Below are positions 51,872 to 59,700 of a stretch of 64,000 bases of DNA, in pieces (the first letter of the stretch is position 1; each line of letters opens with the position of its first letter). The DNA is from an uncultured beta proteobacterium (GTDB lineage: Bacteria > Pseudomonadota > Gammaproteobacteria > Burkholderiales > Burkholderiaceae_C). The DNA is taken from NCBI GenBank assembly GCA_903828235.1, contig CAIKLM010000130.1:1-64000 (forward strand), in the 5' to 3' direction. Both the position numbers and the translations under genes were made by a program. The notes under the pieces were generated by a model. That model searched no databases and had not been told where the DNA came from. It was given only the letters and a program-made list of their open reading frames with translations.

Positions 51872-51980
51872 TCGGCCACCTGATCAGGGGGGGTCGGGAC
51901 CTCGATTTCCGGGCCCGGGCGCGATCCGGCGGCCCGCGCGCAGCGGCGTGGGGATGGGACGCCCCGGCCGGCAACCGGGC

Positions 51981-51986
51981 TAGCAT
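51981..51986 (+). promoter_or_regulatory. -10-like hexamer for the P450 gene
   Basis: TAGCAT ends 8 bases before the P450 ATG at 51995. The same 12-base string GCTAGCATGGGC occurs just before eutB (58282-58293). There is no Shine-Dalgarno sequence, so a leaderless transcript is likely. Confidence 0.45.
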
Positions 51987-51994
51987 GGGCGCAC

Positions 51995-53203
51995 ATGGAT
52001 GCCGACCTCCTGGAATCGTTCTCGCTGGCCGAGCCTCCGCCGGGGTTCCTGGACGACCCCTACCCGATTTACGCGCGGCTGCGCGCGGAGCGCCCGGTGC
52101 ATGCGCTGGGCGCGGGCAGCTGGCTGCTCACGCGCCACGCCGATGTGCTGGCCGCCTACCGCCACCCGGCCCTGGGCAGCGACAAGCGCGAGGAGTTCGC
52201 GCCCCGGCTGGGGGCGGGCACGCCGATCTACGAGCACCACACCACGAGCCTGGTGTTCAGCGACCCGCCGCGCCACACGCGGGTGCGCCGCCTGCTGATG
52301 GGAGCCCTGAACCAGCGCGCCATCGCGCGCATGGAAGCGCCGCTGTCGCAGTTGGTCGACTCGCTGCTCGACCGCATGGCCGACGAGCCCGCGCCCGATG
52401 TCATCGAGCACTTCGCGGCGCAGATCCCGGTGGACGTGATCGGCAACCTGCTGGACGTGCCGACCGCCGAGCGCGGGCCGCTGCGGGGCTGGTCGCTGGC
52501 GATCCTGTCGGCCCTGGAGCCGCGCCCGGCCCCCGAGGTGCTGGCCACGGCCAACGCGGCCGTGGTGGACTTCTGCGCGTACCTGCGGACCCTGGTGGCC
52601 GAGCGCCGCCGCCGACCCGGCGACCCCGAGGCCGACGTGCTCACGCGCCTGATCCTGGGCGATGCCGAGGGCGAGCTGACCGAGGCCGAGTTGCTGCACA
52701 ACTGCATCTTCCTGCTCAACGCCGGCCACGAAACCACCACCAACCTGATCGGCAACGGCGTGCACGCGCTGCTGGTGCACCGCGGCCAGTGGGAGCGCCT
52801 GCGGGCCGAGCCCGCGCTGGCCGCCACGGCCGTGGAGGAACTGCTGCGTTACGAGAGCCCGCTGCAGCTGAACAACCGGCAATCGCGCGAGCCGGTCGAG
52901 TTCGGCGACATCACCATGCCGGCAGGCAGCTTTCTCACCCTGTGCATCGCCGCGGCCAATCGCGACCCGGCGGTGTTCGCCGACCCCGACCGGCTCGACA
53001 TCGGCCGCGAGCCCAACAAGCACCTGGCCTTCGGGCAGGGCGCGCACGCCTGCTCGGGCATGAACGTGGCGCGGCTGGAGGGCCGGCTGGCCCTGGGCGC
53101 CCTGGTGGCGCGCTACCCGCGCCTGGCGCTGGCGGGCTCGCCGGAGCGCGATCGCCGGGTACGCTTCCGCGGCTTCCGCCGCTTGCCGGTGAGCCTTGGC
53201 TGA
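51995..53203 (+). CDS. Cytochrome P450
   Basis: This 402-residue soluble bacterial P450 has the I-helix oxygen motif LLNAGHETTTN near residue 245, the ExxR pair EELLRYESP near 287, a PERF-like DPDRLDIGRE, and the heme loop FGQGAHACSGM with the Cys ligand near residue 352. It hydroxylates a small organic molecule and needs a ferredoxin and reductase, which are not adjacent. The substrate is unknown; the layout resembles CYP107-like class I enzymes. A repair pseudogene starts in its last codons. Confidence 0.94.
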   Translation: MDADLLESFSLAEPPPGFLDDPYPIYARLRAERPVHALGAGSWLLTRHADVLAAYRHPALGSDKREEFAPRLGAGTPIYEHHTTSLVFSDPPRHTRVRRLLMGALNQRAIARMEAPLSQLVDSLLDRMADEPAPDVIEHFAAQIPVDVIGNLLDVPTAERGPLRGWSLAILSALEPRPAPEVLATANAAVVDFCAYLRTLVAERRRRPGDPEADVLTRLILGDAEGELTEAELLHNCIFLLNAGHETTTNLIGNGVHALLVHRGQWERLRAEPALAATAVEELLRYESPLQLNNRQSREPVEFGDITMPAGSFLTLCIAAANRDPAVFADPDRLDIGREPNKHLAFGQGAHACSGMNVARLEGRLALGALVARYPRLALAGSPERDRRVRFRGFRRLPVSLG

Positions 53204-53582
53204 GCCGTTCAAGGAACTGCTGAACGCCGATGTCGTCCGCGCGGCCGCGGCGCAACTGGCACGGCACGCCCCGGGCTTCGACTAGCACGGCTTCGCCCGC
53301 CATGCCGCGAAGGGGCTGGAGGGGCTGGAGCTGAAGGCGCGCGCGATGCACATCGCCAGCGCGCTGCAGGCCACGTTGCCGCCGCGCTTCGCCGACGCCG
53401 CGGCGCTGATCGAGGCGGCGCTGGCACCCGTCGACCCGGGCGACGCGATGCCGCAGCGTGCCGGGCTGGACGCCGGGCTCCCGATCACCACCCGCCGCTA
53501 CTGCGCAGGCCGTCACCGCGTCGTCGTGCAGGTGAACGGGCACGAGGTGGCCGAGGCCTGGTTCGACCTGGCGTTGGCCTGA
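53196..53582 (+). pseudogene. Remnant of an AlkC/AlkD-like DNA alkylation repair gene
   Basis: One frame from a TTG at 53196 reads AEPFKELLNADVVRAAAAQL, then hits a TAG stop at 53283-53285. It resumes with GFARHAAKGLEGLELKARAM and HIASALQATLPPRFADAAAL, then jumps to TTRRYCAGRHRVVVQVNGHE and VAEAWFDLALA. The first parts match, from memory, the N-terminus and the last the extreme C-terminus of DNA alkylation repair proteins of about 370 residues that remove alkylated bases. About 250 residues of the HEAT-like middle are missing. An in-frame stop plus a large internal deletion make it non-functional. TTGGCTGA would once have coupled it to the P450 gene. Confidence 0.75.
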
Positions 53583-53679
53583 AGCCGCTGCGGCGCCAGC
53601 CATGCGGCCCCAAGCGAGGGCCTCGGCCGCTTCTCGCGGCTGCAACCCCGCCCCCGAGACCGTGGCGTGGTCGGGCCAC

Positions 53680-54468
53680 TCAAGGCAGCAGCCAAAGCGT
53701 GATCAGCACGCCGCTGGCCGCCAGCACCACCAGCGCGCCTTCCGACACGGCCTGGCCGCCCCGTTCCGCCGGGCGCGCCAGCCACAGGGCCAGCAGGGGC
53801 AAGGCCTGCATCAGGTGCGCCGACACGAAGTGGGCCGGCCTGGGGTCGCTGCCGTCCAGCCGCCAGCCCAGCACAGGCATCACCGTGGCGGCCTCCACGG
53901 CCGACTGCGAGCGACCTGCAAGCACCAGGGCTTCGCCCGTCCACGGCAGCAGCAGCCCCGTCCCGACGAAGCCGAGTGCGATGCCCAGCGCGATCACCCG
54001 CGTGCCGGGCGCCGTGGCCGCGAGTACCAGCCGCGATGCCGCAAGGCCCAGCCACAGCACGCCCAGGCTCAGCGCGGCGGCGCCGATGCCCATCAGGCTG
54101 AACATGACGGCTTCGAACGCCGTGCGTTCGTTGAAGTGCGAATCCACGCCCCGTGCCGCCTGCACGGCGATCCAGGTCATCTCGAAGACCATGAAGCCGA
54201 TCAGCACCGGTGACAGCCAGCGCCAGCCCAGGATGCGCGTGCGCGCCAGCAGCCACTGAGCCGCCATCGCCATCGTGACGGCGTAGACGCCCAGCGACAG
54301 GGCAAAGCGCAAGGGCTTGTCCCAGGGCGAGCGGCCGAACAGCGAGCGCTCGTCCAGGCCCGCGGCCGCCACCAGCAGCGGAACCAGCGCAAGCAGCACC
54401 ACGCCCGACAGGAGCATCGGATCACGCCGCGGCCAGGCGGCCGCGGGCCGGAAGGTGCCGGGATTCAT
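53680..54468 (-). CDS. Hypothetical polytopic inner-membrane protein
   Basis: This 262-residue protein has about seven hydrophobic helices (for example MLLSGVVLLALVPLLVAAAG; VLIGFMVFEMTWIAVQAARG; ALVVLAASGVLITLWLL). Conserved-looking polar spots are SPWDKPLRFALSLGVY and GVDSHFNERTAFE near residues 47 and 108, and AHFVSAHLMQALPLLALW. I do not recognise a family. It follows the sensor kinase gene by 31 bases on the same strand and ends the five-gene envelope block, so it may be a target or accessory of that two-component system. GGAAG lies before the ATG at 54468. Confidence 0.75.
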   Translation of the reverse strand: MNPGTFRPAAAWPRRDPMLLSGVVLLALVPLLVAAAGLDERSLFGRSPWDKPLRFALSLGVYAVTMAMAAQWLLARTRILGWRWLSPVLIGFMVFEMTWIAVQAARGVDSHFNERTAFEAVMFSLMGIGAAALSLGVLWLGLAASRLVLAATAPGTRVIALGIALGFVGTGLLLPWTGEALVLAGRSQSAVEAATVMPVLGWRLDGSDPRPAHFVSAHLMQALPLLALWLARPAERGGQAVSEGALVVLAASGVLITLWLLP

Positions 54469-54499
54469 GGGCGATCTTCCGGGGTTCGAACGCGGCTGC

Positions 54500-55900
54500 T
54501 CAGGGCAGCCAGCGCACGGTGAACGACGCACCTCCGGCGGGAGCCTCGCCGCAGTTCACCGCCCACCCATGGGCGACGGCGATCTCGTGCACCAGCGCCA
54601 GGCCGAGGCCCGATCCCGCCCGCGACTGACCCGGGGCACGCCAGAAGCGCTCGAAGACCTGGGCGCGGTGCTCGGGAGGGACGCCGGGGCCGTGGTCGTC
54701 CACGCTCAGGCCCGCCTCGTCCAGCCGCAGCCTGACGTCCGAGCCCGGCGGCGAGAAGTCGAGCGCGTTCTCGACCAGGTTCTTCAGCAGCACGAACAGC
54801 GCCCCGGCGTCGGCCTCCACCTGCACCTCCACATCGGGTTCCTGCAAGTGCAGGGTGACGTCTGAGCGATGGGCCTTGAAGGCCAGGTGATCCAGAACCT
54901 CCCGCGCCACGTCCAGCGGCCGCAGGCTGCGTCTGCGCAGGGCTTGCGGATCGGCCACCTGGGCCAGTTGCAGCAGCTGCTGCACCTGGCGCCCCATGGC
55001 ATCCAGGTCGTTCAGCAGTCGCGTGCGGTCGTCCTCGCGCTCGATCCCTGCCTCGATGCGGGCCCGTGCCAGTGCCAGGGGCGTCTTCAGCTCGTGCGCC
55101 GCATTGGCGATGAAGCGCTCCTGCTCCTGGAACGAGCGCTCCAGCCGCTGCAGCACGCCGTTGAAGGCCTGGACCAGCGGCCGGATCTCGGACGGCATCG
55201 GGTGTTCGGGCAGGCGCGCCGCCAGGTTCCGGCCGCCGACGCTGCGGGCCGCCTCGACGGCGGCACGGATGGGCCGCAGCACCGACCGCACGGCCAGCGC
55301 GCCGGCCAGCGCGAAGATCAGGGCCGACAAGGTACCCAGCAGCGCGATCGTGTCGGTGATGGCCGGCGTGACGGCCTCGCGGGCCAGCAACTCGAAGCGG
55401 TCGCTGCGCGCGAGCTGCAGGACGTAGGGCCGCCCATGCACCTCGCGCCGCCAGGCGCCGACGAAGAAGTCGCGTCCGTCGAACGGAACCACGCCGAAGA
55501 AGCCGTGCTGCTCATTCACGCTGCGGCCCGGCAGCAGCGAACGGCGATCCGCTTCGCTGCTGGCGACGACCTGCCCTGATTCGTCGACCACGCGGAACTT
55601 CAGGTTGGCGAAGAAGTCGTCGAAGCCCAGGGCATCGTCGGGTTCGAGGGCTACGCCCACCACCCGCTGCTCGGCATCGAGCACGAAGCCCTCGAAGATG
55701 TCCTCGGTCTGCCCTTCCATGCTCATGCGCGTGACCACGTCGCCGAAGCGGTCGGCCAGCACGGCCTGCACGCCCACCACCAGCAGCGCCGTCGAGGCAA
55801 ATGCCAAGGCGAAGCCCAGCGCCAGGCGCACGGCCAGGCTGGGGGTGCGAGCCGGCGCGACCGCGCGCGGCGGCTGCGCGGCCTCAATCGGTTCGGCCAC
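54500..55900 (-). CDS. Sensor histidine kinase of the envelope operon
   Basis: This kinase of about 466 residues has a first membrane helix (LAVRLALGFALAFASTALLVVGV), a periplasmic domain of about 140 residues, a second helix (TIALLGTLSALIFALAGALAV), a HAMP linker, the H-box ANAAHELKTPLALARARIEAG, and ATP-binding motifs NLVENALDFSPPGS, DHGPGVP and AGSGLGLALVHEIA. The start is probably the GTG at 55900, which overlaps the regulator gene by 17 bases; a TTG at 55924 is an alternative. It phosphorylates the regulator encoded just upstream. The signal is unknown but probably periplasmic. Confidence 0.92.
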   Translation of the reverse strand: MAEPIEAAQPPRAVAPARTPSLAVRLALGFALAFASTALLVVGVQAVLADRFGDVVTRMSMEGQTEDIFEGFVLDAEQRVVGVALEPDDALGFDDFFANLKFRVVDESGQVVASSEADRRSLLPGRSVNEQHGFFGVVPFDGRDFFVGAWRREVHGRPYVLQLARSDRFELLAREAVTPAITDTIALLGTLSALIFALAGALAVRSVLRPIRAAVEAARSVGGRNLAARLPEHPMPSEIRPLVQAFNGVLQRLERSFQEQERFIANAAHELKTPLALARARIEAGIEREDDRTRLLNDLDAMGRQVQQLLQLAQVADPQALRRRSLRPLDVAREVLDHLAFKAHRSDVTLHLQEPDVEVQVEADAGALFVLLKNLVENALDFSPPGSDVRLRLDEAGLSVDDHGPGVPPEHRAQVFERFWRAPGQSRAGSGLGLALVHEIAVAHGWAVNCGEAPAGGASFTVRWLP

Positions 55901-56594
55901 CCTGTCCCCCCGTGGCGTCGGCAAGCTGCTCGAGCGAGTAGCCCACCCCCTTGGTGTTCGCCAGGCGCACCTGGCAGCCCAGCAGCTCCAGCTTCCGGCG
56001 CAGCCGGTGCACGGCCACGTCCAGCGCGTTCGGCGTCACGGCCTCGGTCAGGCCCCAGGCCGCGGCCTCCAGCGCACCGCGGCGCACGACCTGGCCTTCG
56101 GCCCGCACCAGCGCCAGCATCAACTGCAGTTCGCTGGGCGCCAGGTTGACGCTCGATCGGCCATGACTGAGGCGCGCGCCCACCGGGTCGACCACCAGGC
56201 CGGCCCAGTGCGGCGCGCTGGCGACCCACGCGCTCTGCCGCCGCAGCAAGGCGCGCACACGGGCGACCAGTTCATCGCGCTCGAAGGGCTTGGCCAGGTG
56301 GTCGTCGGCGCCGGCCTCCAGGCCGTCGACGCGGTCGTGGAGGGCATCCCGTGCCGTGAGCAGCAGGCAGGGCACCAGCACCTGCCGGGCGCGCAGGCGC
56401 TGCAGCCAGGGCAGCGCGTCGCCCTCGGGCAACCCGCGGTCGAGCACCAGCGCCGCGTACCGCACCTGCGCCAGGCAGGCCTCGGCCTCGCTGACCCGCC
56501 CCACGGCGTCGGCCGCGATGCCCGCGCGCTGAAGCTCGAGCACCACGAGTTCGCGCATGGCGGCGTGGTCTTCGACGAGCAGGATGCGGTTCAT
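55884..56594 (-). CDS. OmpR-family response regulator of the envelope operon
   Basis: This 236-residue regulator has a receiver domain (LLVEDHAAMREL; phospho-acceptor Asp in ALVLDRGLPEGDA near residue 52; Lys in LAKPFERDEL) and a winged helix (VNLAPSELQLMLALV ... VTPNALDVAVHRLRRKLELLG). It resembles the QseB/PmrA/TctD group. The usual LP after the Asp is kept but the acidic residue is followed by Arg (LDRGLP). It lies between the MipA-like gene (52 bases upstream) and its kinase. A TACGCT hexamer 7 bases before the ATG may give it a separate transcript. Confidence 0.92.
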   Translation of the reverse strand: MNRILLVEDHAAMRELVVLELQRAGIAADAVGRVSEAEACLAQVRYAALVLDRGLPEGDALPWLQRLRARQVLVPCLLLTARDALHDRVDGLEAGADDHLAKPFERDELVARVRALLRRQSAWVASAPHWAGLVVDPVGARLSHGRSSVNLAPSELQLMLALVRAEGQVVRRGALEAAAWGLTEAVTPNALDVAVHRLRRKLELLGCQVRLANTKGVGYSLEQLADATGGQGGRTD

Positions 56595-56601
56595 GGACGG
56601 C

Positions 56602-56607
56602 AGCGTA
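56602..56607 (-). promoter_or_regulatory. -10-like hexamer for the response regulator gene
   Basis: On the minus strand TACGCT ends 7 bases before the ATG at 56594, in the 52-base gap after the MipA-like gene. No Shine-Dalgarno sequence is present. It is a weaker example of the near-start pattern. Confidence 0.25.
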
Positions 56608-56646
56608 TCGCAGCGCGGTGGCCCATTGCGACGGCGCCCGGGAACT

Positions 56647-57453
56647 TCAGTTCAGGACGAACTGGTAGCCGAGCACCAGCTGCGGAATGCCACTGGCATT
56701 GATCAGGGGGCTGTTGCGGATCTCCTTGGCGTAGCGCTCGTAGTTGAAGTTGGCGAACAGGGACTGCCGGGGACTCGCCTGCCAGCGGACGAGCAGGCCG
56801 AGCTCCGGACTCCACGTGCTCTTGCCGGCGTAGGCGGGCCGCAGCGCGGTGGCCTCACCCAGGCGCACGCCGTAGTAGTAGTCGACGTAGCGGCTGCTCT
56901 GGTACTCCAGGCCGATGCGCGGCACCACCGCCCAGGAGCCGCTGCGGTAGGTGCGGCTCAGCTGCAGCGAGCCGACCGCGCCCCGGTCGAAGCCGGACTC
57001 CCGGCTCGCGGCCTGCACGAAGTCGGCCTCCAGCTCGAAGCCGCGGCCCAGCTCGACGCTGCCGCTGATGCCGTAGAACAGGCCGCCCTTGCGGCTGGCC
57101 ATGCCGCGGAAGACGGCGCCGTCGTCCTGCTCGTAGCCGTCGAACCGGTACTCGATGCGGGGACCGATCCACCAGCTGCGATCGGCGCTGCCGATCAGGC
57201 GCAGGTCGAGCTGGGGGCCGAAGAGGTTGACCCACTTGTTCTGGATCGCCACGCCCGGGAGCAGCAGCGTCTCGGTGCCCAGGCCGCGATAGCCGTCCTT
57301 GTCGAACAGGACGGCAGCGCCGATGCTGTATCGGGTGCGGTCAGCGCCCGGCGGCTGCGCATGGCACAGGCCGGCCAGCAGGACCAGCGACGCGGCAGCG
57401 AGCCCGACGGCCGGGCGGGAACGGGAAGGGTGGGGGAGCATGGATGTCTTCAT
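56647..57453 (-). CDS. MipA/OmpV-family outer-membrane protein
   Basis: This 268-residue protein has a signal peptide (VGLAAASLVLLAGLCHAQ) and a beta-barrel body of alternating aromatic strands, for example TRYSIGAAVLFDKDGYRG, WWIGPRIEYRFDGYEQDD and FYGISGSVELGRG. It ends in IPQLVLGYQFVLN, close to the terminal aromatic pattern of outer-membrane barrels. MipA/OmpV proteins act as outer-membrane scaffolds or sensors; some are induced by antimicrobial peptides. It lies in a block with another barrel protein upstream and a two-component system downstream. The start is the ATG at 57453. Confidence 0.87.
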   Translation of the reverse strand: MKTSMLPHPSRSRPAVGLAAASLVLLAGLCHAQPPGADRTRYSIGAAVLFDKDGYRGLGTETLLLPGVAIQNKWVNLFGPQLDLRLIGSADRSWWIGPRIEYRFDGYEQDDGAVFRGMASRKGGLFYGISGSVELGRGFELEADFVQAASRESGFDRGAVGSLQLSRTYRSGSWAVVPRIGLEYQSSRYVDYYYGVRLGEATALRPAYAGKSTWSPELGLLVRWQASPRQSLFANFNYERYAKEIRNSPLINASGIPQLVLGYQFVLN

Positions 57454-57496
57454 GGTCGATGCGGGTTGAGGGTCAAGCCATGGCGGGCGAATGCCG

Positions 57497-58135
57497 TCAG
57501 AAGCGATAGCCGAGCCGCGCCATCGCGGTCGTGACTCGGTACTTGGCGTCGAAGCTCGCGGAGTTGCCCGTGGCCTTCAGGCGAACGGTTCCGGCATCGG
57601 CCACGGTGACGCCGAAGTCAGCGACCCAGGGGCTGCCGTAGTCCCAGCGCAGGCCGGTCATGAACTGGCGTGCGCCGCCGGAGCCCGAGTACTCGCGCGC
57701 GCCGCCCGCGACGGTGAGATCGGTGTCGACCTCCTGGGCACGCCCCACGCCCAGGCCCAGGTAGGGCCGGACGTTCGCACTGCCGAGCTTGAACCCGTCG
57801 AAGTCGTACATCGCGTTGACGGTCACGAAGAGCGAGGCCCAGTCCGCATCGCCGGGCCGCGGGTCGAATCCGGGGCTGCCGACCTGGCGGACCGGGTTGT
57901 TGCGGTACGCCATGGCGGCTTCCACGCGCCAGTTGGGGCCGAAGTGGCGACCGATGGCGCCACCGTAGGCAACGCCCTGTCGGGTCGTGAGGCGCCCGCC
58001 CGCGAAGATCGGATCGCTGGCCCGCGTGATGCCCGCATCGAGGGTGAGGTACCACGGCCTGTCGTCGGCCTGTGCGGCGGTCAACGACGTGGCGGCGAAA
58101 AGCCCCCAGAGGGCTCGGGGTATGGGTCTGAACAC
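57497..58135 (-). CDS. Outer-membrane beta-barrel protein (OmpA-like barrel)
   Basis: This 212-residue protein has a short signal peptide (ALWGLFAATSLTAAQA) and then about eight beta strands with Gly and aromatic residues, for example WYLTLDAGITRA, FGPNWRVEAAMAYR, VRPYLGLGVGRA and FDAKYRVTTAMARLGYRF. The terminal Phe preceded by Tyr is the BAM recognition pattern. The start is a GTG at 58135, supported by AAGGAGA six to seven bases upstream. It is the first gene of the five-gene envelope block and probably a small porin-like or adhesive barrel. Confidence 0.85.
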   Translation of the reverse strand: MFRPIPRALWGLFAATSLTAAQADDRPWYLTLDAGITRASDPIFAGGRLTTRQGVAYGGAIGRHFGPNWRVEAAMAYRNNPVRQVGSPGFDPRPGDADWASLFVTVNAMYDFDGFKLGSANVRPYLGLGVGRAQEVDTDLTVAGGAREYSGSGGARQFMTGLRWDYGSPWVADFGVTVADAGTVRLKATGNSASFDAKYRVTTAMARLGYRF

Positions 58136-58283
58136 GCTGGTCTCCTTGGCTTGCTGCCCGAAGGCGGTTGACGGATGTCGCGGGCTGGCCTGCCGCTGCT
58201 GCGCCGCCGCCTGCCTGCGACGACGCCATGCCCGGAATCCTCGGCGGGGTCGGCTTACCGGCGGCTTTCCGGCCGCGGCGCGC

Positions 58284-58289
58284 TAGCAT
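58284..58289 (+). promoter_or_regulatory. -10-like hexamer for eutB
   Basis: TAGCAT ends 6 bases before the eutB ATG at 58296, which would place transcription start on or beside the start codon. The surrounding string GCTAGCATGGGC is identical to that before the P450 gene. No Shine-Dalgarno sequence and no cobalamin riboswitch are visible in the 160-base gap. Confidence 0.45.
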
Positions 58290-58295
58290 GGGCCG

Positions 58296-59693
58296 ATGGC
58301 CTGGTCCCACACCGTCGGGGGCACCCGCTACGTCTTCGACGACCTGAAGGCGCTGCTCGCGCGCGCCACGCCCGAGCGCAGCGGCGACCAGCTCGCCGGC
58401 ATCGCCGCCCGCAGCGCCGCCGAGCGCATGGCCGCGCGCTGGGCGCTGGCCGACCTGCCGCTGGCGCACTTCCTCGCCGAGGCCGTGGTGCCCTACGAGG
58501 ACGACGAGGTCACCCGCCTGGTCATCGACAGCCACGACGCCGCGGCCTTCGCGCCCGTGGCCCACCTCACCGTGGGCGGCTTCCGCGACTGGCTGCTGTC
58601 CGACGCCGCCGACAGCGCCGCGCTGGCCGCGCTGGCCCCGGGCCTGACGCCCGAGATGGCCGCCGCCGTCTCCAAGCTGATGCGCCACCAGGACCTGATG
58701 CTGGTGGCCCGCAAGTGCCGCGTCGTCACGCGCTTCCGCAACACCCTGGGCCTGCCGGGGCGGCTGGCCGTGCGGCTGCAGCCCAACCACCCCACCGACG
58801 ACCTGCGCGGCGTGGCCGCCAGCATCCTCGACGGGCTGATGTACGGCTGCGGCGACGCCGTCATCGGCATCAACCCCGCGGGCGACCACCTCGCCGGCAT
58901 CGCGGCGCTGCTGCGGCTGCTCGACGAGCTGATCCAGCGCCACGGCATCCCCACGCAGGGCTGCGTGCTCACGCACGTGACGAACACGATGCAGCTCATC
59001 GAGCAGGGCCTGCCGGTGGACCTGGTGTTCCAGAGCGTGGCCGGCACCGAGGCCGCCAACGCCGGCTTCGGCATCACGCTGGCCATGCTGGCCGAGGCAC
59101 GCGAGGCGGCCTTGTCGCAGAACGGCGGCAAGGGGCGCGGCACCCTGGGCGACCACGTCACGTACTTCGAGACCGGCCAGGGCAGCGCGCTCAGCGCCAA
59201 CGCCCACCACGGCGTCGACCAGCAGACGCTGGAGGCGCGCGCGCAGGCCGTGGCGCGGCACTTCAGGCCGCTGCTGGCCAACACCGTGGTCGGCTTCATC
59301 GGCCCTGAGTACCTGGCCGACGGCCGGCAGATCGTGCGCGCGGGCCTGGAGGACCACTTCACCGGCAAGCTGCTGGGCCTGCCGATCGGCTGCGACGTCT
59401 GCTACACCAACCACGCCGACGCCGACAGTGACGACATGGACACGCTGACCACGCTGCTGGCCGCCGCCGGCGTGACCTTCATCATGGGCGTGCCCGGCGC
59501 CGACGACGTGATGCTCAACTACCAGAGCACCAGCTTCCACGATGCCGCCGCGCTGCGCCGGCTGATGAGCCTGCCGCGCGCGCCGGAGTTCGACGCCTGG
59601 CTGGCGGGCATGGGCATCACGGCGGCCGACGGCTCGCTGCTGCCGGCACCGCAGCGGCACGCGCTGCTGGCCGACCTGTCGGCCCCCCGGTGA
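58296..59693 (+). CDS. eutB: Ethanolamine ammonia-lyase, large subunit
   Basis: This 465-residue TIM-barrel subunit binds ethanolamine and, with EutC and adenosylcobalamin, releases ammonia and acetaldehyde. Characteristic segments are KLMRHQDLMLVARKCRVVTRFRNTLGLPG near residue 126, LQPNHPTDDLRG, DGLMYGCGDAVIGINPAGD, GCVLTHVTNTMQLIEQG, FQSVAGTEAANAGFG, and LPIGCDVCYTNHADADSDDMD. The length is standard. No eut microcompartment, ethanolamine permease or EutR regulator is adjacent, so this is the simple two-gene form. It is followed 7 bases later by eutC. Confidence 0.97.
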   Translation: MAWSHTVGGTRYVFDDLKALLARATPERSGDQLAGIAARSAAERMAARWALADLPLAHFLAEAVVPYEDDEVTRLVIDSHDAAAFAPVAHLTVGGFRDWLLSDAADSAALAALAPGLTPEMAAAVSKLMRHQDLMLVARKCRVVTRFRNTLGLPGRLAVRLQPNHPTDDLRGVAASILDGLMYGCGDAVIGINPAGDHLAGIAALLRLLDELIQRHGIPTQGCVLTHVTNTMQLIEQGLPVDLVFQSVAGTEAANAGFGITLAMLAEAREAALSQNGGKGRGTLGDHVTYFETGQGSALSANAHHGVDQQTLEARAQAVARHFRPLLANTVVGFIGPEYLADGRQIVRAGLEDHFTGKLLGLPIGCDVCYTNHADADSDDMDTLTTLLAAAGVTFIMGVPGADDVMLNYQSTSFHDAAALRRLMSLPRAPEFDAWLAGMGITAADGSLLPAPQRHALLADLSAPR

Positions 59694-59700
59694 GCGCGCG

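Noticed and set aside
58136-58295. Possible adenosylcobalamin riboswitch before eutB
   Set aside because: The gap is only 160 bases and I found no cobalamin box or conserved core; the promoter-like TAGCAT sits right at the start codon.
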